NCBI GenBank assembly: GCA_019614645.1
Contig: JABWDB010000004.1
Span: 6,076,001-6,140,000 of the forward strand
Reading direction: 5' to 3'
Source: Stratiolaelaps scimitus
Lineage: Eukaryota > Arthropoda > Arachnida > Mesostigmata > Laelapidae
Length of the DNA: 64,000 nt
Shown: piece after piece, positions 1 to 10,625 of the stretch
How positions within the stretch are numbered: the first letter of the stretch is position 1
Layout of the letters: every line of letters starts with the position of its first letter
Made by a program: the position numbers and the translations under genes
The notes under the pieces: model-generated
Seen by the model: only the letters and a program-made list of their open reading frames with translations
The model's database searches: none
What the model was told of the DNA's origin: nothing

Positions 1-1965
1 ATTTGCATCCCTCGACAGAGGGACCAGAATGCGACGCAACATCGATGTTGCGTAGTTCCGCTTTTCGGAAGGCGTACTTGACGTAGGGTCCATGTGTTCG
101 ACGAGAGTTTCCAAAAGTGGAATAGTAACTCCGTACGCCTCAATGAGCTCGATCACACGATCAACGTAGCCAAGTAAACTTTCTTCCATCATGGTCGTAG
201 TTGTAAGCATGAGCAAATTCTCAAGTATAGTCTTCACATTGGCCGGAAGGTCCCGCAGTTGTAGGCAGGCCAAAACGTGGTTGGCAACATCGATACCTCC
301 ATCGGGATTGAAGGCGGATGGGTAGCTGCTTATGATGTTACTAATGCGAGCCGTTGCGATTAGGAGACTCTCCGAATCTTCGGGTGTCAAAATTGAGGCG
401 GGGCTGCCGTCTTCCGATACCGCAAATGGGTTGGCGGCCGCGCGTACTCTCACTCTCTGTAGCGTGCTGGTCATTCCGGCTAGAAATTCAAAAAGAAACT
501 CCTTCCATCGAACCGACTCAAACGAGATGATATAACCTATTGCCTTGTCAAGATCGGAGCCATCGCCGCTCGGATACGCTTGCAGCCCGGCCCACGCAAC
601 CGTTTGCACAAGGCCAGTCGTGATACATCCCATCGGCAACATGAAACCATCTCGCACGAGCACGGCGAGCACTAGAGTACCCAGCAGATTCGCGTTGTCG
701 CGAATGTAAGTCCGATCAGCTTTGGTCCTTGCATGGATATACGGAATTAACCCGACCATGATTCGGTTGCGGTGCTCATCGCTCGCCGAAGCAAATTCTA
801 TCGCGTGCTCGGCAAGGTCCCTGAAGGAACCAACGTGCGAAAATAGATCGAAGTAATTCAACTCGAACGCTGGCAAACGACTCTCAAGTTCACTCTCGAC
901 GTACTCGTTACCACTGCTGAGCAGCATGGCCATATGTAATGAAATGTCGTTGAACGCCAAATGACCAACGGCTTTTATTAGTCGAGGAAAATCGACATAG
1001 TGGACAAAAATTTCCATCGCAGACTCACGCAACACACTGGCACCAGCTGCTTGATAGATATCGCAACGCTCGCGAAACGTCCCCATCTCATGCCGTATGT
1101 TCATGACGTCCGTAGTCGAGTTCATTCTCTCGGCCAGTGTCTGGATGGATGTGTCCCACAGCAATTCGTCGAACCATCTTGCTGTCTGTATCGCCAAGGA
1201 TTCGTCCGTGTTCCAGGACATCAAAGTCTCGGCCAGCCGATACACCCGATGGTTTAAACGGCGAAGCGAGCGTATGAGGTGAATAACATGGACCTCCGAC
1301 ACTTGAGACGAGAATCGTTGTCGGAGTGTCTCATTTGTGTTGCTGCCCTCGATCAGCGTGGCGATCAGCATTGCAACTTCGTGTAACGTCACCGGCGGGG
1401 TAGTGTCATTTAACCACTCCAGAAGTGCAGGCACATTGATTGCTGGCTCAATGTATGCTATTTGATTTTCATTAACAATAAAGATAGGACTATCAAGGCC
1501 AGAGCCTTCCGCCGCCATACAGCGACGTCGAAGTTCACTTACAAACGAACATAGAGCGTAGTCGGGGACTTGGTAGACGTTCACGAAATGCAGTAAGTCC
1601 ATGATAGGAAAGAAGGCAATTACCATTTGCAAGCCGTACAGCCCAGCTGCGCCCACCGGCATCCAATTATCCGAGTCGGTGAGTGCAATGAGATGAGTTA
1701 GCAATGGTGTCAGCTCGTTGACAAGTCGATAATCGCGTTTATTCAAACGCAAGATTCGGGCTAAAACCGCTGCAGCTGCCTGCCCTACATTCAAGTCATG
1801 GTACTTTTCAGCTGTTAATACCAACCAGCGTAAAAAGCCATTACATTCAATGAACTCCTCCGAACTCCTCCGATGAGCACTGATCTCATCGTAGAGTGCT
1901 ACTAGTTCGCGGTGTATGTCCGCTAGATCGGTAAGCTGTTGAAGCCTTGCGGACGTCTCGGCCAT
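1..1965 (-). CDS. ARM/HEAT-like repeat protein, intronless, C-terminus beyond window
   Basis: An open frame of 655 codons starts at the ATG complementary to 1963-1965 (context GCCATGGCC) and reaches base 1 with no stop, so the 3' end is missing. The product is mostly leucine-rich amphipathic helices, with short hydrophobic blocks recurring about every 40 residues, as expected of an armadillo or HEAT solenoid. It opens with a Met-Ala-Glu N-terminus and has no signal peptide, membrane segment or basic IBB-like region. I see no clear importin-alpha signature in the part present, so membership of the window's ARM family rests on helical repeat style, lack of introns and location. At over 655 residues it is longer than the single-array paralogues (446-586 aa) and, like the 841-aa gene, could hold two arrays. 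It is followed upstream by a (TA)n tract. The open frame is well supported; the family is inferred. Confidence 0.7.
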   Translation of the reverse strand, partial: MAETSARLQQLTDLADIHRELVALYDEISAHRRSSEEFIECNGFLRWLVLTAEKYHDLNVGQAAAAVLARILRLNKRDYRLVNELTPLLTHLIALTDSDNWMPVGAAGLYGLQMVIAFFPIMDLLHFVNVYQVPDYALCSFVSELRRRCMAAEGSGLDSPIFIVNENQIAYIEPAINVPALLEWLNDTTPPVTLHEVAMLIATLIEGSNTNETLRQRFSSQVSEVHVIHLIRSLRRLNHRVYRLAETLMSWNTDESLAIQTARWFDELLWDTSIQTLAERMNSTTDVMNIRHEMGTFRERCDIYQAAGASVLRESAMEIFVHYVDFPRLIKAVGHLAFNDISLHMAMLLSSGNEYVESELESRLPAFELNYFDLFSHVGSFRDLAEHAIEFASASDEHRNRIMVGLIPYIHARTKADRTYIRDNANLLGTLVLAVLVRDGFMLPMGCITTGLVQTVAWAGLQAYPSGDGSDLDKAIGYIISFESVRWKEFLFEFLAGMTSTLQRVRVRAAANPFAVSEDGSPASILTPEDSESLLIATARISNIISSYPSAFNPDGGIDVANHVLACLQLRDLPANVKTILENLLMLTTTTMMEESLLGYVDRVIELIEAYGVTIPLLETLVEHMDPTSSTPSEKRNYATSMLRRILVPLSRDAN

Positions 1966-2063
1966 GGCTATTACCAGTATTTGGGCCCAATATGATAAAA
2001 AAACGGAGCGTCGAAATTTTGTTGTCTCTGGGGATCAACTACAAGACGTTCTAGTATACACGT

Positions 2064-2068
<5 letters not shown>

Positions 2069-2120
<52 letters not shown>

Positions 2121-2132
2121 ATATATATATAA
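2069..2132. repeat. (TA)n microsatellite
   Basis: About 64 bases of almost pure TA dinucleotide with one phase slip near 2109-2111. It lies about 100 bp upstream of the start of the minus-strand ARM gene. Confidence 0.95.
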
Positions 2133-2145
2133 TCTATAGTGAGCC

Positions 2146-2297
2146 AATTATATGAAGGCTCAGGGCCGGCTGAGGGTCCCCCAGCCGGCTACTATGAGCT
2201 GACCCTCATAGTAATACCTAAAAGGTTAAGAGCTGAGGCCTGTCAGATAGGGGAACAGCTGAGGGTCAGCTGGAAAAAACAAAATTATATGAAGGCT
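2146..2297 (+). mobile_element. Short retroposon-like insertion flanked by 15-bp direct repeats
   Basis: The 15-mer AATTATATGAAGGCT occurs at 2146-2160 and again at 2283-2297. The 122 bases between hold two consecutive hairpins (GCCGGCTG..CAGCCGGC at 2165-2189; ACTATGAG..CTCATAGT at 2191-2212) and end in an A-rich run (2272-2282). A long target-site duplication plus an A-rich tail is the hallmark of LINE-machinery retroposition. The segment 2225-2271 recurs inverted at about 26031-26078 and 26177-26224, so this is a family and not a chance event. No coding capacity is seen. Confidence 0.65.
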
Positions 2298-3233
2298 GTT
2301 TTTTTCTAATTGTTTCGCTGTGTAAAATCGCATGGCTACTCTAGTGGCTAGGAACCAACTCAGGGGATTACCGTGTCACGTAATTGCTATTGGCGTTTTC
2401 GTTTCGGCTGGCCTTCAACACAGCTGTGTAATGTGGTGTTTATTAGCCAATTAAAATTTGTCTAGTGCTTATTTCGTTATGATAACAGGCCGAGCCGTGT
2501 ATCTTCAGATCGTCAGCAAAAAACAGATAAGTCGCGGCGGAGGTGGTGGTGGTGGGGGTGAATCTGCTTTATATGAAGAAAAAGAGTCGAATTAGCAATA
2601 GTCCAAGGCAGTGTCTGATGGATAGCACAAAATGGCCCCAAAAAGCTGTCATGAGCCGACGGTAGGCTGATAGCTATTGAACAGTTTCCAACCGTGGAGC
2701 TGTGTGGACGTTGATCTGCCTCTGGTGAGCCCATGTTGACCTTTGTCAATTAGCTGGTTAGTCCCGACCAAGGACCTCTGTGATTGACTAGGATTTTTCA
2801 TAGATACAGTTAATAGAGCTCTGCACGACAGCCGGTAGTTGTCAACCACCGGCGTCGTTCGTTTTTTGACGGACGTGTTATGACAATGGGTAGTACCAAG
2901 CAAGGGGTGAACCAAAAGCGATGAGAAAGGATCGAAGCCAGATTATAGATATGCCAGGTTTATAATACACTTTGACTGCAATTTTTCCCTTGCTCTTATC
3001 AATCTCACCGATTACAACATAGATGTCAGAGAGTAAATTGTGAGATCTTGCAAATGTGCTTCAGCTGCTTGTAAATTAGTCCAGACACTTGTTTTGCACA
3101 AGTATAGATAAGGATTTTACTCTGGCGAATTACTAGCTTCTATTAGAAGGTCTTATGACTATTTTAGTGACAATGACACGCCAGGTAATAATACTAATAA
3201 TAACAATAATATACATATATCAACATATAGTCG
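2298..3233. other. Intergenic, no gene recognised
   Basis: No open frame here resembles a known protein. There is a short GGT/GGGG-rich stretch near 2537-2560. The rest is unremarkable. Confidence 0.5.
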
Positions 3234-3873
3234 TTATTTCGAAGCTGAAATATTTTCGTTGTTATTATCAAAATAAATAAACAATGTGTATAGGCTATCG
3301 TAAATAAATCCTCGGTCGTCATATTCAGCACAGCGAAACCTCGACCCAGTGTCCCGGCTAAATATATTGAAGGAATATTTAAATTGTGAAATGGATGTTT
3401 CCGTTAATGTCAGTTTTTTCGCAAAAACCGGAGCAGATAGAACCACCACCATCGAGAATTCAATGGGTGCAGCTACGACCTGCACTCCCCGCCGAGATAT
3501 TTGTGACATACATGGCAACAGATTGGTCTAATCCGGCTAGCTTGAGTTAGTGAGCGGCCACAGCTAGACTTTTCTTCATCGCGAAAAAGGCGTGAAAAAG
3601 TAAGATGCACTCAGAAGTCATAATGGCACGCGTCGGGCGTATAATACGGGTGCGGCCTCTGAGTGCATTTAAAGTTTCGGTTTTCACCAGAGACGTGGCA
3701 TTAAAGGAACCACACATATCATTTCACAATTAGAATATTCCTTCAATTTATTTAGCTGGGACATCGGGTCGTGGTCTCGCTGTGATGAATATGAGGACCG
3801 AGGATTTATGTACGATAACGAGCCCATACATATTTTGACAACAACAACGAATATATTTCAGCTTTGAAGTAAC
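3234..3873. mobile_element. Fold-back element with ~160-bp inverted arms
   Basis: Bases 3234-3396 match the reverse complement of 3719-3873 over almost their whole length, with scattered mismatches and small indels. A central spacer of about 320 bases holds no recognisable gene. Shared blocks include the complement of GAAGGAATATT and of CGAGGATTTAT. This is the structure of a fold-back transposon or a MITE with long terminal inverted repeats. Arm divergence suggests the copy is not recent. I did not find convincing target-site duplications. Confidence 0.65.
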
Positions 3874-3979
3874 ACCTGAATGTCATACCTATTTATTGCT
3901 GTATTAAAAGTCCCCAATAGCCGATCCTCCGATATGGCGGGCCCGTTGCCCGATTCCAGCCGCTGTCGAGTCTTTCGGT

Positions 3980-4155
3980 GGCGTGGTGCATTCGTGTGCG
4001 CTTTGAAATCGGAGTGGACATGCATGTGCTCGGGTTCGATCCCCACCGTTGCACATTTGCATTTAACTATTGCTCCGCCTTATGCAGCAATTCCGAACGC
4101 AGTAGTACCGTGGTCTGAGTTAAGTGTTGGCTGTGATTAAGGCCGGAATATTTAC
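3980..4155 (+). mobile_element. tRNA-derived SINE, family A, copy 1
   Basis: The head carries a tRNA-like B box, GGGTTCGATCCCCACC (about 4030-4046). The body follows with CATTTGCATTT, a tract ending in GCAGTAGTACCGTGG, and a tail near GGCCGGAATATTTAC. The same order of blocks is seen at 10489-10625, 16997-17135, 20218-20408 and, reversed, at 14358-14525 and 25047-25203. An RNA polymerase III internal promoter is implied by the B box. Confidence 0.75.
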
Positions 4156-4904
4156 TCTAGTCGCCGGCAAGCTGATTCAGCAAAAAAAAGCAACCAACTA
4201 GTCAGCTACACCCGGCTGACCACTCGCCGTCGGGCGATCAACGGTTCCCAACTCGGTGACTGCCGCGGCGACGGCAGTGCTCGCTGTAGACTCCGTGCCA
4301 TCCGGCGCGGTAGACATACAATTATAACATAATATTCCATAGTGTCGCGGCGAGTAGACGTGGACGAGCGTAAACGTCTGACATCTGAAAACGACACGGA
4401 ATACACCATAGCAAATATCGTGCCACCCGGTTATGCCTTAGGTGCAGTGTTGAGAGGAGGCCCCCGCCGCTAATTAGACACAAGCAATCTTACGCCAAGC
4501 CTGTCACGTCGCGTGCTCTGTGTGAGATATTGTGAGATATGTTTGGGTGTCTCTGGGTGTGTTGGGTGCAGGTGCGATCTCTGTATGTAGCTCGCATTCG
4601 CACGCCGTAGACGTGTTGTTATGACATAGTTAGTAATTGCCGGAACGGTGAGAAAGACCGTGTGCGGCGGCTCGCCAAGAAACTCGGTGTCGGTTGTTGA
4701 CTAACGCGGTCAATGTCGATGCGTCGAAACTTGATCGTGAGCGAAGAACATTTTTACAGATAGCCAGTTGGACTGTCTGATAGTCACTAGACAGTTCTCC
4801 TGGTAAACTTCGCGGGTGTGTTCCGCTCAGACTACGTTGCCTTCGTGACTGGGTACACCTCTTATAGTCTCCCACCTCGTTAATACTATTAATACGTATA
4901 TGCA
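4156..4904. other. Upstream region of the 528-aa ARM gene
   Basis: About 750 bases with no recognised gene. They should include the promoter and 5' untranslated region of the ARM gene starting at 4905. I see no convincing TATA box or repeat. Confidence 0.45.
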
Positions 4905-6491
4905 ATGGCTTCCGCTACATCAGCGAAGCAGGTGGATTTATCGCTTAACATACCGGAGAACGGCTGCATAACGAACGCTATGCGAGCCGACCTCGACAAG
5001 CTCTATCAGTTGGCATCCTACACGCAGGAGCCAGTCCACCAGGTTTCGAAGGTGTACATATTTCTTTTGGCGCTGCTCAGATCAGATGATTCCAAGTCGC
5101 TTGGGAAGGTGGTGGCAACGTTGACGTCTGTCGCTGGCAGGGAAGCTCAGTTCTCCGAATTTCGCAGCTCGCCCGCAATGCTAAACATGCTCGTCGATAT
5201 CGACAACTCGGTGACAGGCATTTACTCCGATGACAGCGAGATTGTGCTGGCCAGCGTGAACCGTTTGCGCGAGTTTGCGTGCGAGCGGAACTATCCAATC
5301 GGTAAATTCGTCGACTTGAAGGATGTAACCCAACTACGACGGCTTGTAACAGGGAACCCCAACGTAAGATCGATGGACATATCGGTGAATGTGTGCGCCC
5401 TTCTTGTTCAGCTACTTGACTCCGACTCGAATTACGTGGCCCAGCGTGTGGTGCTAGCCCTTTTAAGGATCGCCTCCGGCGGTGCCGTTTTCTGCGACGT
5501 AATCATCCAGCAGGGCTGTGTTCCGCTATTTAGCCGCCTTGTCGAGCGCGATTGCTTTCGTCTAACCGACACGATTTCCTGGTGCCTGATTAAACTCTGC
5601 CAGATTAAGTTTGGTGACCCCCTGTGCCGATGGCTTGCGCGCAGCGACAGCTGCACAATTTCGCGAATTCTGTGTGCTGCCAATGAATTGATGAAGTGTA
5701 CGTCGGCGACTGTGGCGCAATCGGCCTGTGAGCTACTCGTGACAATCGCCCCTAAGATTAAGCTTTCGTCCCGGGAAACCTTGATTCATCTTGGCATTAT
5801 GAGTCGTCTAGTGACGCTAATTAACACATCAGGCGCTGACAGTCTCGCGAAGTCAGCACTCATTGCCTTCGATAAGCTTGGTCCACTTTGTTATTGGAGA
5901 TCGTCTGTAGCCCTTGACTATGGCGGCGTCAAAACCATTGAGCGCCTCATGTCCAACAGTGGACAAACGGATAGACCCAGCGCTAACGAGCTAGCTATCA
6001 TGACGAAGACAATTGCCAACGCTGTAGCCCCCTGTGCGGAAGATACCCGAAAGGTGATCATATCCTGTATGTTGCCGAAGCTCGTTAAGCAAGTCAGCGA
6101 AACTCAGGACACCGTGGTTCTACGAAACACGGTCACAGCGATTCATAACATCATCTGTGTCTCCACCAACCATGATCACGTTAGGCTAATTTTTCGGATG
6201 AGTTCCTTGGCAGCGCTTGTTTCCACCTTGAAGAATCATGAAAATGACGAACTCGCACAGATAACCGTCGAAGCGCTGAGTGGCATCATTCAGCTCGCCA
6301 GAGAGGCGGACTGGCTCGACGAGGTCTGGACAATACTAGATGCCCTGGATTTCGTCGATCAACTGGAACGATTACAGTGGCATGAATGCCAACAGCTTAG
6401 CGATATGGCAGTTAAGCTGATGGATCTACATTACAAGGGCAGTTCTCATGAGCTTGACGAGGCATTGCAAGTAAATGTTAGACTTTTATAG
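4905..6491 (+). CDS. Importin-alpha-like ARM-repeat protein, 528 aa, intronless
   Basis: A single uninterrupted frame starting at an ATG in context GCAATGG. From about residue 102 the ARM array begins with a degenerate form of the importin-alpha first-repeat motif (VTGIYSDDSEIVLASVNRLR). Helical repeats continue to the end, and the last one carries the family signature LERLQWHECQQLSD near residue 490. The importin-alpha order of repeats is kept, but the Trp-x-x-x-Asn residues that bind nuclear localisation signals are mostly replaced, and the N-terminal 100 residues contain no basic IBB cluster. Known members of the family carry cargo through nuclear pores with importin-beta; this protein lacks the visible parts for that, so its role is unknown. 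Possible AATAAA signals lie at 7009 and 7057. It is one of only two plus-strand members of the cluster. Confidence 0.88.
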   Translation: MASATSAKQVDLSLNIPENGCITNAMRADLDKLYQLASYTQEPVHQVSKVYIFLLALLRSDDSKSLGKVVATLTSVAGREAQFSEFRSSPAMLNMLVDIDNSVTGIYSDDSEIVLASVNRLREFACERNYPIGKFVDLKDVTQLRRLVTGNPNVRSMDISVNVCALLVQLLDSDSNYVAQRVVLALLRIASGGAVFCDVIIQQGCVPLFSRLVERDCFRLTDTISWCLIKLCQIKFGDPLCRWLARSDSCTISRILCAANELMKCTSATVAQSACELLVTIAPKIKLSSRETLIHLGIMSRLVTLINTSGADSLAKSALIAFDKLGPLCYWRSSVALDYGGVKTIERLMSNSGQTDRPSANELAIMTKTIANAVAPCAEDTRKVIISCMLPKLVKQVSETQDTVVLRNTVTAIHNIICVSTNHDHVRLIFRMSSLAALVSTLKNHENDELAQITVEALSGIIQLAREADWLDEVWTILDALDFVDQLERLQWHECQQLSDMAVKLMDLHYKGSSHELDEALQVNVRLL

Positions 6492-7420
6492 GCTCGAAGT
6501 CAGGTATTCAGGGCGCTCACAGGTACACGTTCTATAGATAGTTCATAACCCTTTGTGCCTAGCTGTTTGCAGCCTGACATCGCGATGTTCAGTAAAAGAA
6601 ATACGACGACCTGAAAAGCTTTTATGTAACAAGTCCGACTCTCGGCGTACAGCGACTGAAATGGTATGCGAATCTTTCGAGGGTACTCCGCACGGGGCCC
6701 ATGTAAATGTATATACCATGTAAAAGTTACAAGTTACCGTTTTTAAGCTACAGGTACTGTTTCAGAGTTTTCAAGAGCAAATCTCTCACGACATCTCGTG
6801 CCGTACAAGAGGTTAATAATGTACTATTACTTATCTATCGGTAATTCGCTGACCACATTGTACCCTAAGCTACTTGCTTTTTAAGTTTCTTGCACATTTT
6901 ATTTAGCCTGCAACTAATTCTTCTATTTCGAAGTGACTAAATAATTGTAACCCGCAGTTGGAGTCCGTTTGAGTGTGCTCTATCAAAAGGCACCAAATAG
7001 AGGAATTAAATAAAATAAGCATACTTTATATAAATAAATATGTATTCTATGTACTGAATAAAGCCCCCTTGCGAAAGGGTGTGAAAATAAAAAGGAAAAA
7101 ATATATATATATAATTAACGCTTTATTTCAAAGGTCGGTTTAACAATATGAGTGAGTTGGCTGCCATGTGTTTGCCAAGAAGAAGTCATATGTTGTGAAA
7201 GAGCTACTCCTCATGTAGGGCTCGAGACACTCTCCAAGGAAATAAGTCATTTACACAAATTGTTTCTTAGCTATGAATTTAGGTAAGACATTTATACCAG
7301 CTCTGGTAGTCGTCACAGTCAGATCAAACACTGCACTCATTAGCATGGGAAGATGTTTACCAATACAAATATATGTGCGCTTATCTATATTGTCAAATTT
7401 AGTCAATATCAGCATGATAT
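6492..7420. other. 3' region of the 528-aa ARM gene and spacer
   Basis: AATAAA hexamers at 7009-7014 and 7057-7062 could end the upstream gene's transcript. A short (AT)n run lies near 7100. No other gene is recognised. Confidence 0.5.
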
Positions 7421-8126
7421 TCACTTCCTCCCTCGTACATCGACATATAAAAGCGACGCGTTTCCCTCATTTGTCCCCCACTTTTTTTGCAGCCTCTCTT
7501 TGTCCAGTTTTAATCCTGGGTACCATACTGGCGCTCCATACGTCATGATGGGTTCAACATGAATCTTAAAAGGTTTAACAAATAGGGCCTGGTCGTTCAT
7601 TATGAAAGAACGTAATATCCAGTTCGCACGGCGCTTTGCACGAAGCATAACATCCGTAACATGGTCAGTATATTTCAATGTGGTTGAGGTAATTACTCCT
7701 AAGTCGCGAATTGTTTTGGCAGAGCGCAGAAGATGTCCACCAATTCTATACACATGTTTGGGATTTCCGTGACCGAAGTGTAGTACTGCACATTTTTCTA
7801 TTGATAGTTTCAGATCAAGGTCCAGGGTCCATTCCAGGAACTGGTCTAAGTCATTCTGAAGTTGTGCCCGCTCATGGTCCGAGTCACCTTTAGAGAAAAT
7901 TTTTACGTCATCTGCAATATATCTTAACGGATATGTATTGCGGTAATATATACATTATGAAATTAATGTACATTATATACATCAGGGGACCTAATATCGT
8001 TCCCTGAGGACAGCCGGACGTCACTCGCGCAGTGTTGGAGTATTTGCTGTTGACCCGCACCCTGAAGACCCGATCCCATATATATATATATATAACTCTT
8101 AATTTGCAGCATGCGTTTGCACTCAT
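7421..8126 (-). pseudogene. Decayed non-LTR retrotransposon reverse transcriptase fragment
   Basis: Read on the minus strand, the segment upstream (about 8080-7980) encodes SGCPQGTILGPLMY, matching the SGxPQGSxLGPLLF block of LINE reverse transcriptases. It is followed after a frame disruption by IADDVKIF (about 7925-7900), the catalytic (Y/F)xDD block. Downstream come a K-C-x-x-L-H-F-G block (about 7790) and RDLGVITSTTLKYTDHV (about 7700), also typical of Jockey/CR1-like elements. Two frames are needed to read it, the 5' and 3' ends are missing, and a (TA)n tract breaks the 5' side. It is a dead fragment with no sign of activity. Confidence 0.85.
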
Positions 8127-9659
8127 TTCTCAAAGCCAAAAAATACTAGGTTGGAACATGATGATACTGTTAACGTTATAGCATGATCTACTTATAATAT
8201 AAAGAGTTCTTTATTCTCGTTCGTACTAATCGTCTAAAAAGCGGATATATACTTTGCACAGGAATAAATCGTTCGTGAAATCCATGCCAGAAATAATTAA
8301 CCCTGTCCGACGCATAGGGCGTAACGACAATTGTCAAACAATCGACTTCAAATATCCCGGGCGATGCCGAATCTCAGGTCTACTCGAATATCGATGATTG
8401 TGTTATATTTTCAATGAGTTAATGCATCTGGCCGACCTATAACACGTAGCTGCCGAAGCCCTCGACGAACTGATACGACGATCGATGGCTACCGATGGAT
8501 GCCGGAACAATATGATGGTCACGGAAAATCGATTCAAGAGATCTATTCGTACGTATTGTCTCGTTCAACAACGGACGGGCGCCATTGACATGGCATACAG
8601 TCGATGTTCGTTGGTGAGAAGCGAATCAAGAATGAATTACACCAGACGGACAGCTAGTCAGGCAATTAATAGCCTGAACACCCTGTTATTAGAAGGTGGC
8701 ACCACAATGAAATGAAGCATTTGAGCGGAAAAGCCGCGTTACGGCCACAGGGATATCCTTGAAACAGAGACACACATCACGCTGATAGTTTGACCGTCAC
8801 CCGTTCTATCTGGACAACGTCTTAAGAAGTATAGAAATTAGATGATTGTTTGGTAATTATCAGCAATTGCTGCTGCATTCGATCGTTTGCTACGTCAGAG
8901 CACATTGATTGTATTCTATTACGATTCTTTTTCGATGGTTTAGCCGACTAGTTCCCGTATTTTAGTCAAAAGCAAGCATGAAATCTACCTGTAACTATTG
9001 AACGCGCTAAGAAGAATATAAATGCTTGTCATCTATGTAAGTGGGTCAGCCGACCCGTCGTTGGTGAGCGTTCGTCATTAGTTCCTCTGTTTAGTTAATT
9101 AGACAGAAGTGCGAATGCACGCAGCGAATACCTATGAGTTCTGTATCTTTGAGTATAGTTACAATATATCATTAGTAACGTGACATCTTTCCATCGGGTT
9201 ACAATTATTATTATTATGGTATTACTCGTGTATGTCTTTGAGTGAACATGCTATTGACGGAGCGTGAAGCGAAGCTTGACCGAAAGTGGAGTCGAAAGTG
9301 AGTCATTAAGGATTATTATTATTATTCTTCTTTTTAGCCGGTATTCAACAGAAAGTTCTTCGGTTCGAATCTCACAGCCGATTTCTAGATGAACAGCACT
9401 AGGCTGCCTTAATGATTGTTTTTTTTTTACCTTTCATTATTACATATGATGACGGAATTTGAATACCATCCAGAATGTCTATCTTGTAAAGAAGCAGCGC
9501 GGCCGCAAAATTGAAAAACAGAATCTATATCAATTCCGAAAGGTAAATATCATCATACTTGCAATTCACCCATTATCCAGCAAACAGAGATCGTTTATAA
9601 CAGCGATATGGTGAGCCAAAAATAACTGGCGTATCCTTTAAACTGAAAAATGATGAGGA

Positions 9660-9686
9660 TATATATATATATATATATATATATAT
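9660..9686. repeat. (TA)n microsatellite
   Basis: About 27 bases of pure TA. Confidence 0.95.
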
Positions 9687-10156
9687 TCGCATTCGGTCAA
9701 ATGTCGCTCTCAGAAGGTTTCACCAGTGCACGGCTCGAGAATCGCACAGTTCACATGCACGAATGATACATTAATGATGATAATAACTGTATAGCTGAAA
9801 TTGAAAAACCGGAATCCACCGAGCGGAAATCTGTTCTTGCAGGTCCTGTGGCTGAACTAAATTTAGTGCAACAACTCCCTTTTGAATTGTGGGTTCTGCC
9901 TGCTTCCCTATTGTGGTAGCAATGGTTTTGTATTCGAAACTTGGCAGGCACTTGGTGCTTTTACCATTTGGAGGGATGTGGCCAGATTGGGCTGTGGGCA
10001 TCCGCCCTACGAAATGTTCCCAACAAGGCCGGAGCTGAGACCCGAAGATGACATCTCGTAAGCGGTGAAATTTCGAGGTTCGATTTAACGCAGAATAGCA
10101 GTCGAGCACTCACACAAGTGGCTCCGCAATTTTATGTGGGTTTGTTTGTTTTGAGG

Positions 10157-10159
<3 letters not shown>

Positions 10160-10187
<28 letters not shown>
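10160..10187. repeat. (TA)n microsatellite
   Basis: About 28 bases of pure TA. Confidence 0.95.
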
Positions 10188-10191
<4 letters not shown>

Positions 10192-10358
10192 AAGAATATG
10201 CATTCAATTTGTTCATTTTGTTAATGTGTATATTTGGGCTTTATTTCGACCTTAAATTGCGGATCTACACAAAGTCGGATTATTCGTAAATTTAATATAA
10301 TAATAATACTAGTTGTCATTATAGGATATTCATGTCATAATTATATTGCTCGCTTGTT

Positions 10359-10625
10359 ACGTGCGCGCCTGCCTTGCAATCGGAGGAGACGGACGTAAGG
10401 TAAAGGTAAAGCTTTATTTATACATATATTAAAGGAGCTGCATACAAAGCTTAAGTTCTCTTCTATGTCATGCAACGGGATCGGAACCCGTAGGTGCACG
10501 GCTTCGATCCCCACCGTTGAACATTTGCATTTAAAAGGAGTTGTCCGTCCTCTGAAGCAATACCGAAAGCAGTTGTACCGTGGACGTTAAACGTTGGCCG
10601 CGAATCTGCCCGGAAAATTTACTTA
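10359..10625 (+). mobile_element. SINE family A copy 2, interrupted by a SINE B insertion
   Basis: The head block GCGCCTGCCTTGCAATCGGA (about 10363-10383) and the later block GGTGCACGGCTTCGATCCCC (about 10491) are adjacent in other family A copies. Here they are split by about 90 bases of family B sequence. The 3' part keeps the usual order: CATTTGCATTTAAA, then GTTGTACCGTGGACGTTAAA, then GGCCGCGAATCTGCCC. This orders the two families in time: A was present before B inserted. Confidence 0.7.
10397..10488 (-). mobile_element. tRNA-derived SINE, family B, copy 1 (truncated, nested)
   Basis: It shares GGTAAAGGTAAAGCTTTATT, ATTAAAGGAGCTGC and AAGTTCTCTTCTATGTCA with the copies at 30145 and 40290. 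It ends at a reversed B box (GGGATCGGAACCC), so the tRNA head is lost. CGTAAGGT and CGTAGGT at the two borders may be a small target duplication. Confidence 0.65.

Larger units (their letters stand above)
8127..10358. other. Intergenic, no gene recognised
   Basis: No conserved coding signal. It contains TTA-type triplet runs near 9208-9220 and 9312-9328 and a (TA)n microsatellite at 9660-9686. A short tRNA-like B box (GGTTCGAATCTCA, about 9361) has no matching tRNA fold around it. Confidence 0.5.

Noticed and set aside
9358..9390. tRNA-like TTCGGTTCGAATCTCA
   Set aside because: No A box or cloverleaf can be built around it.
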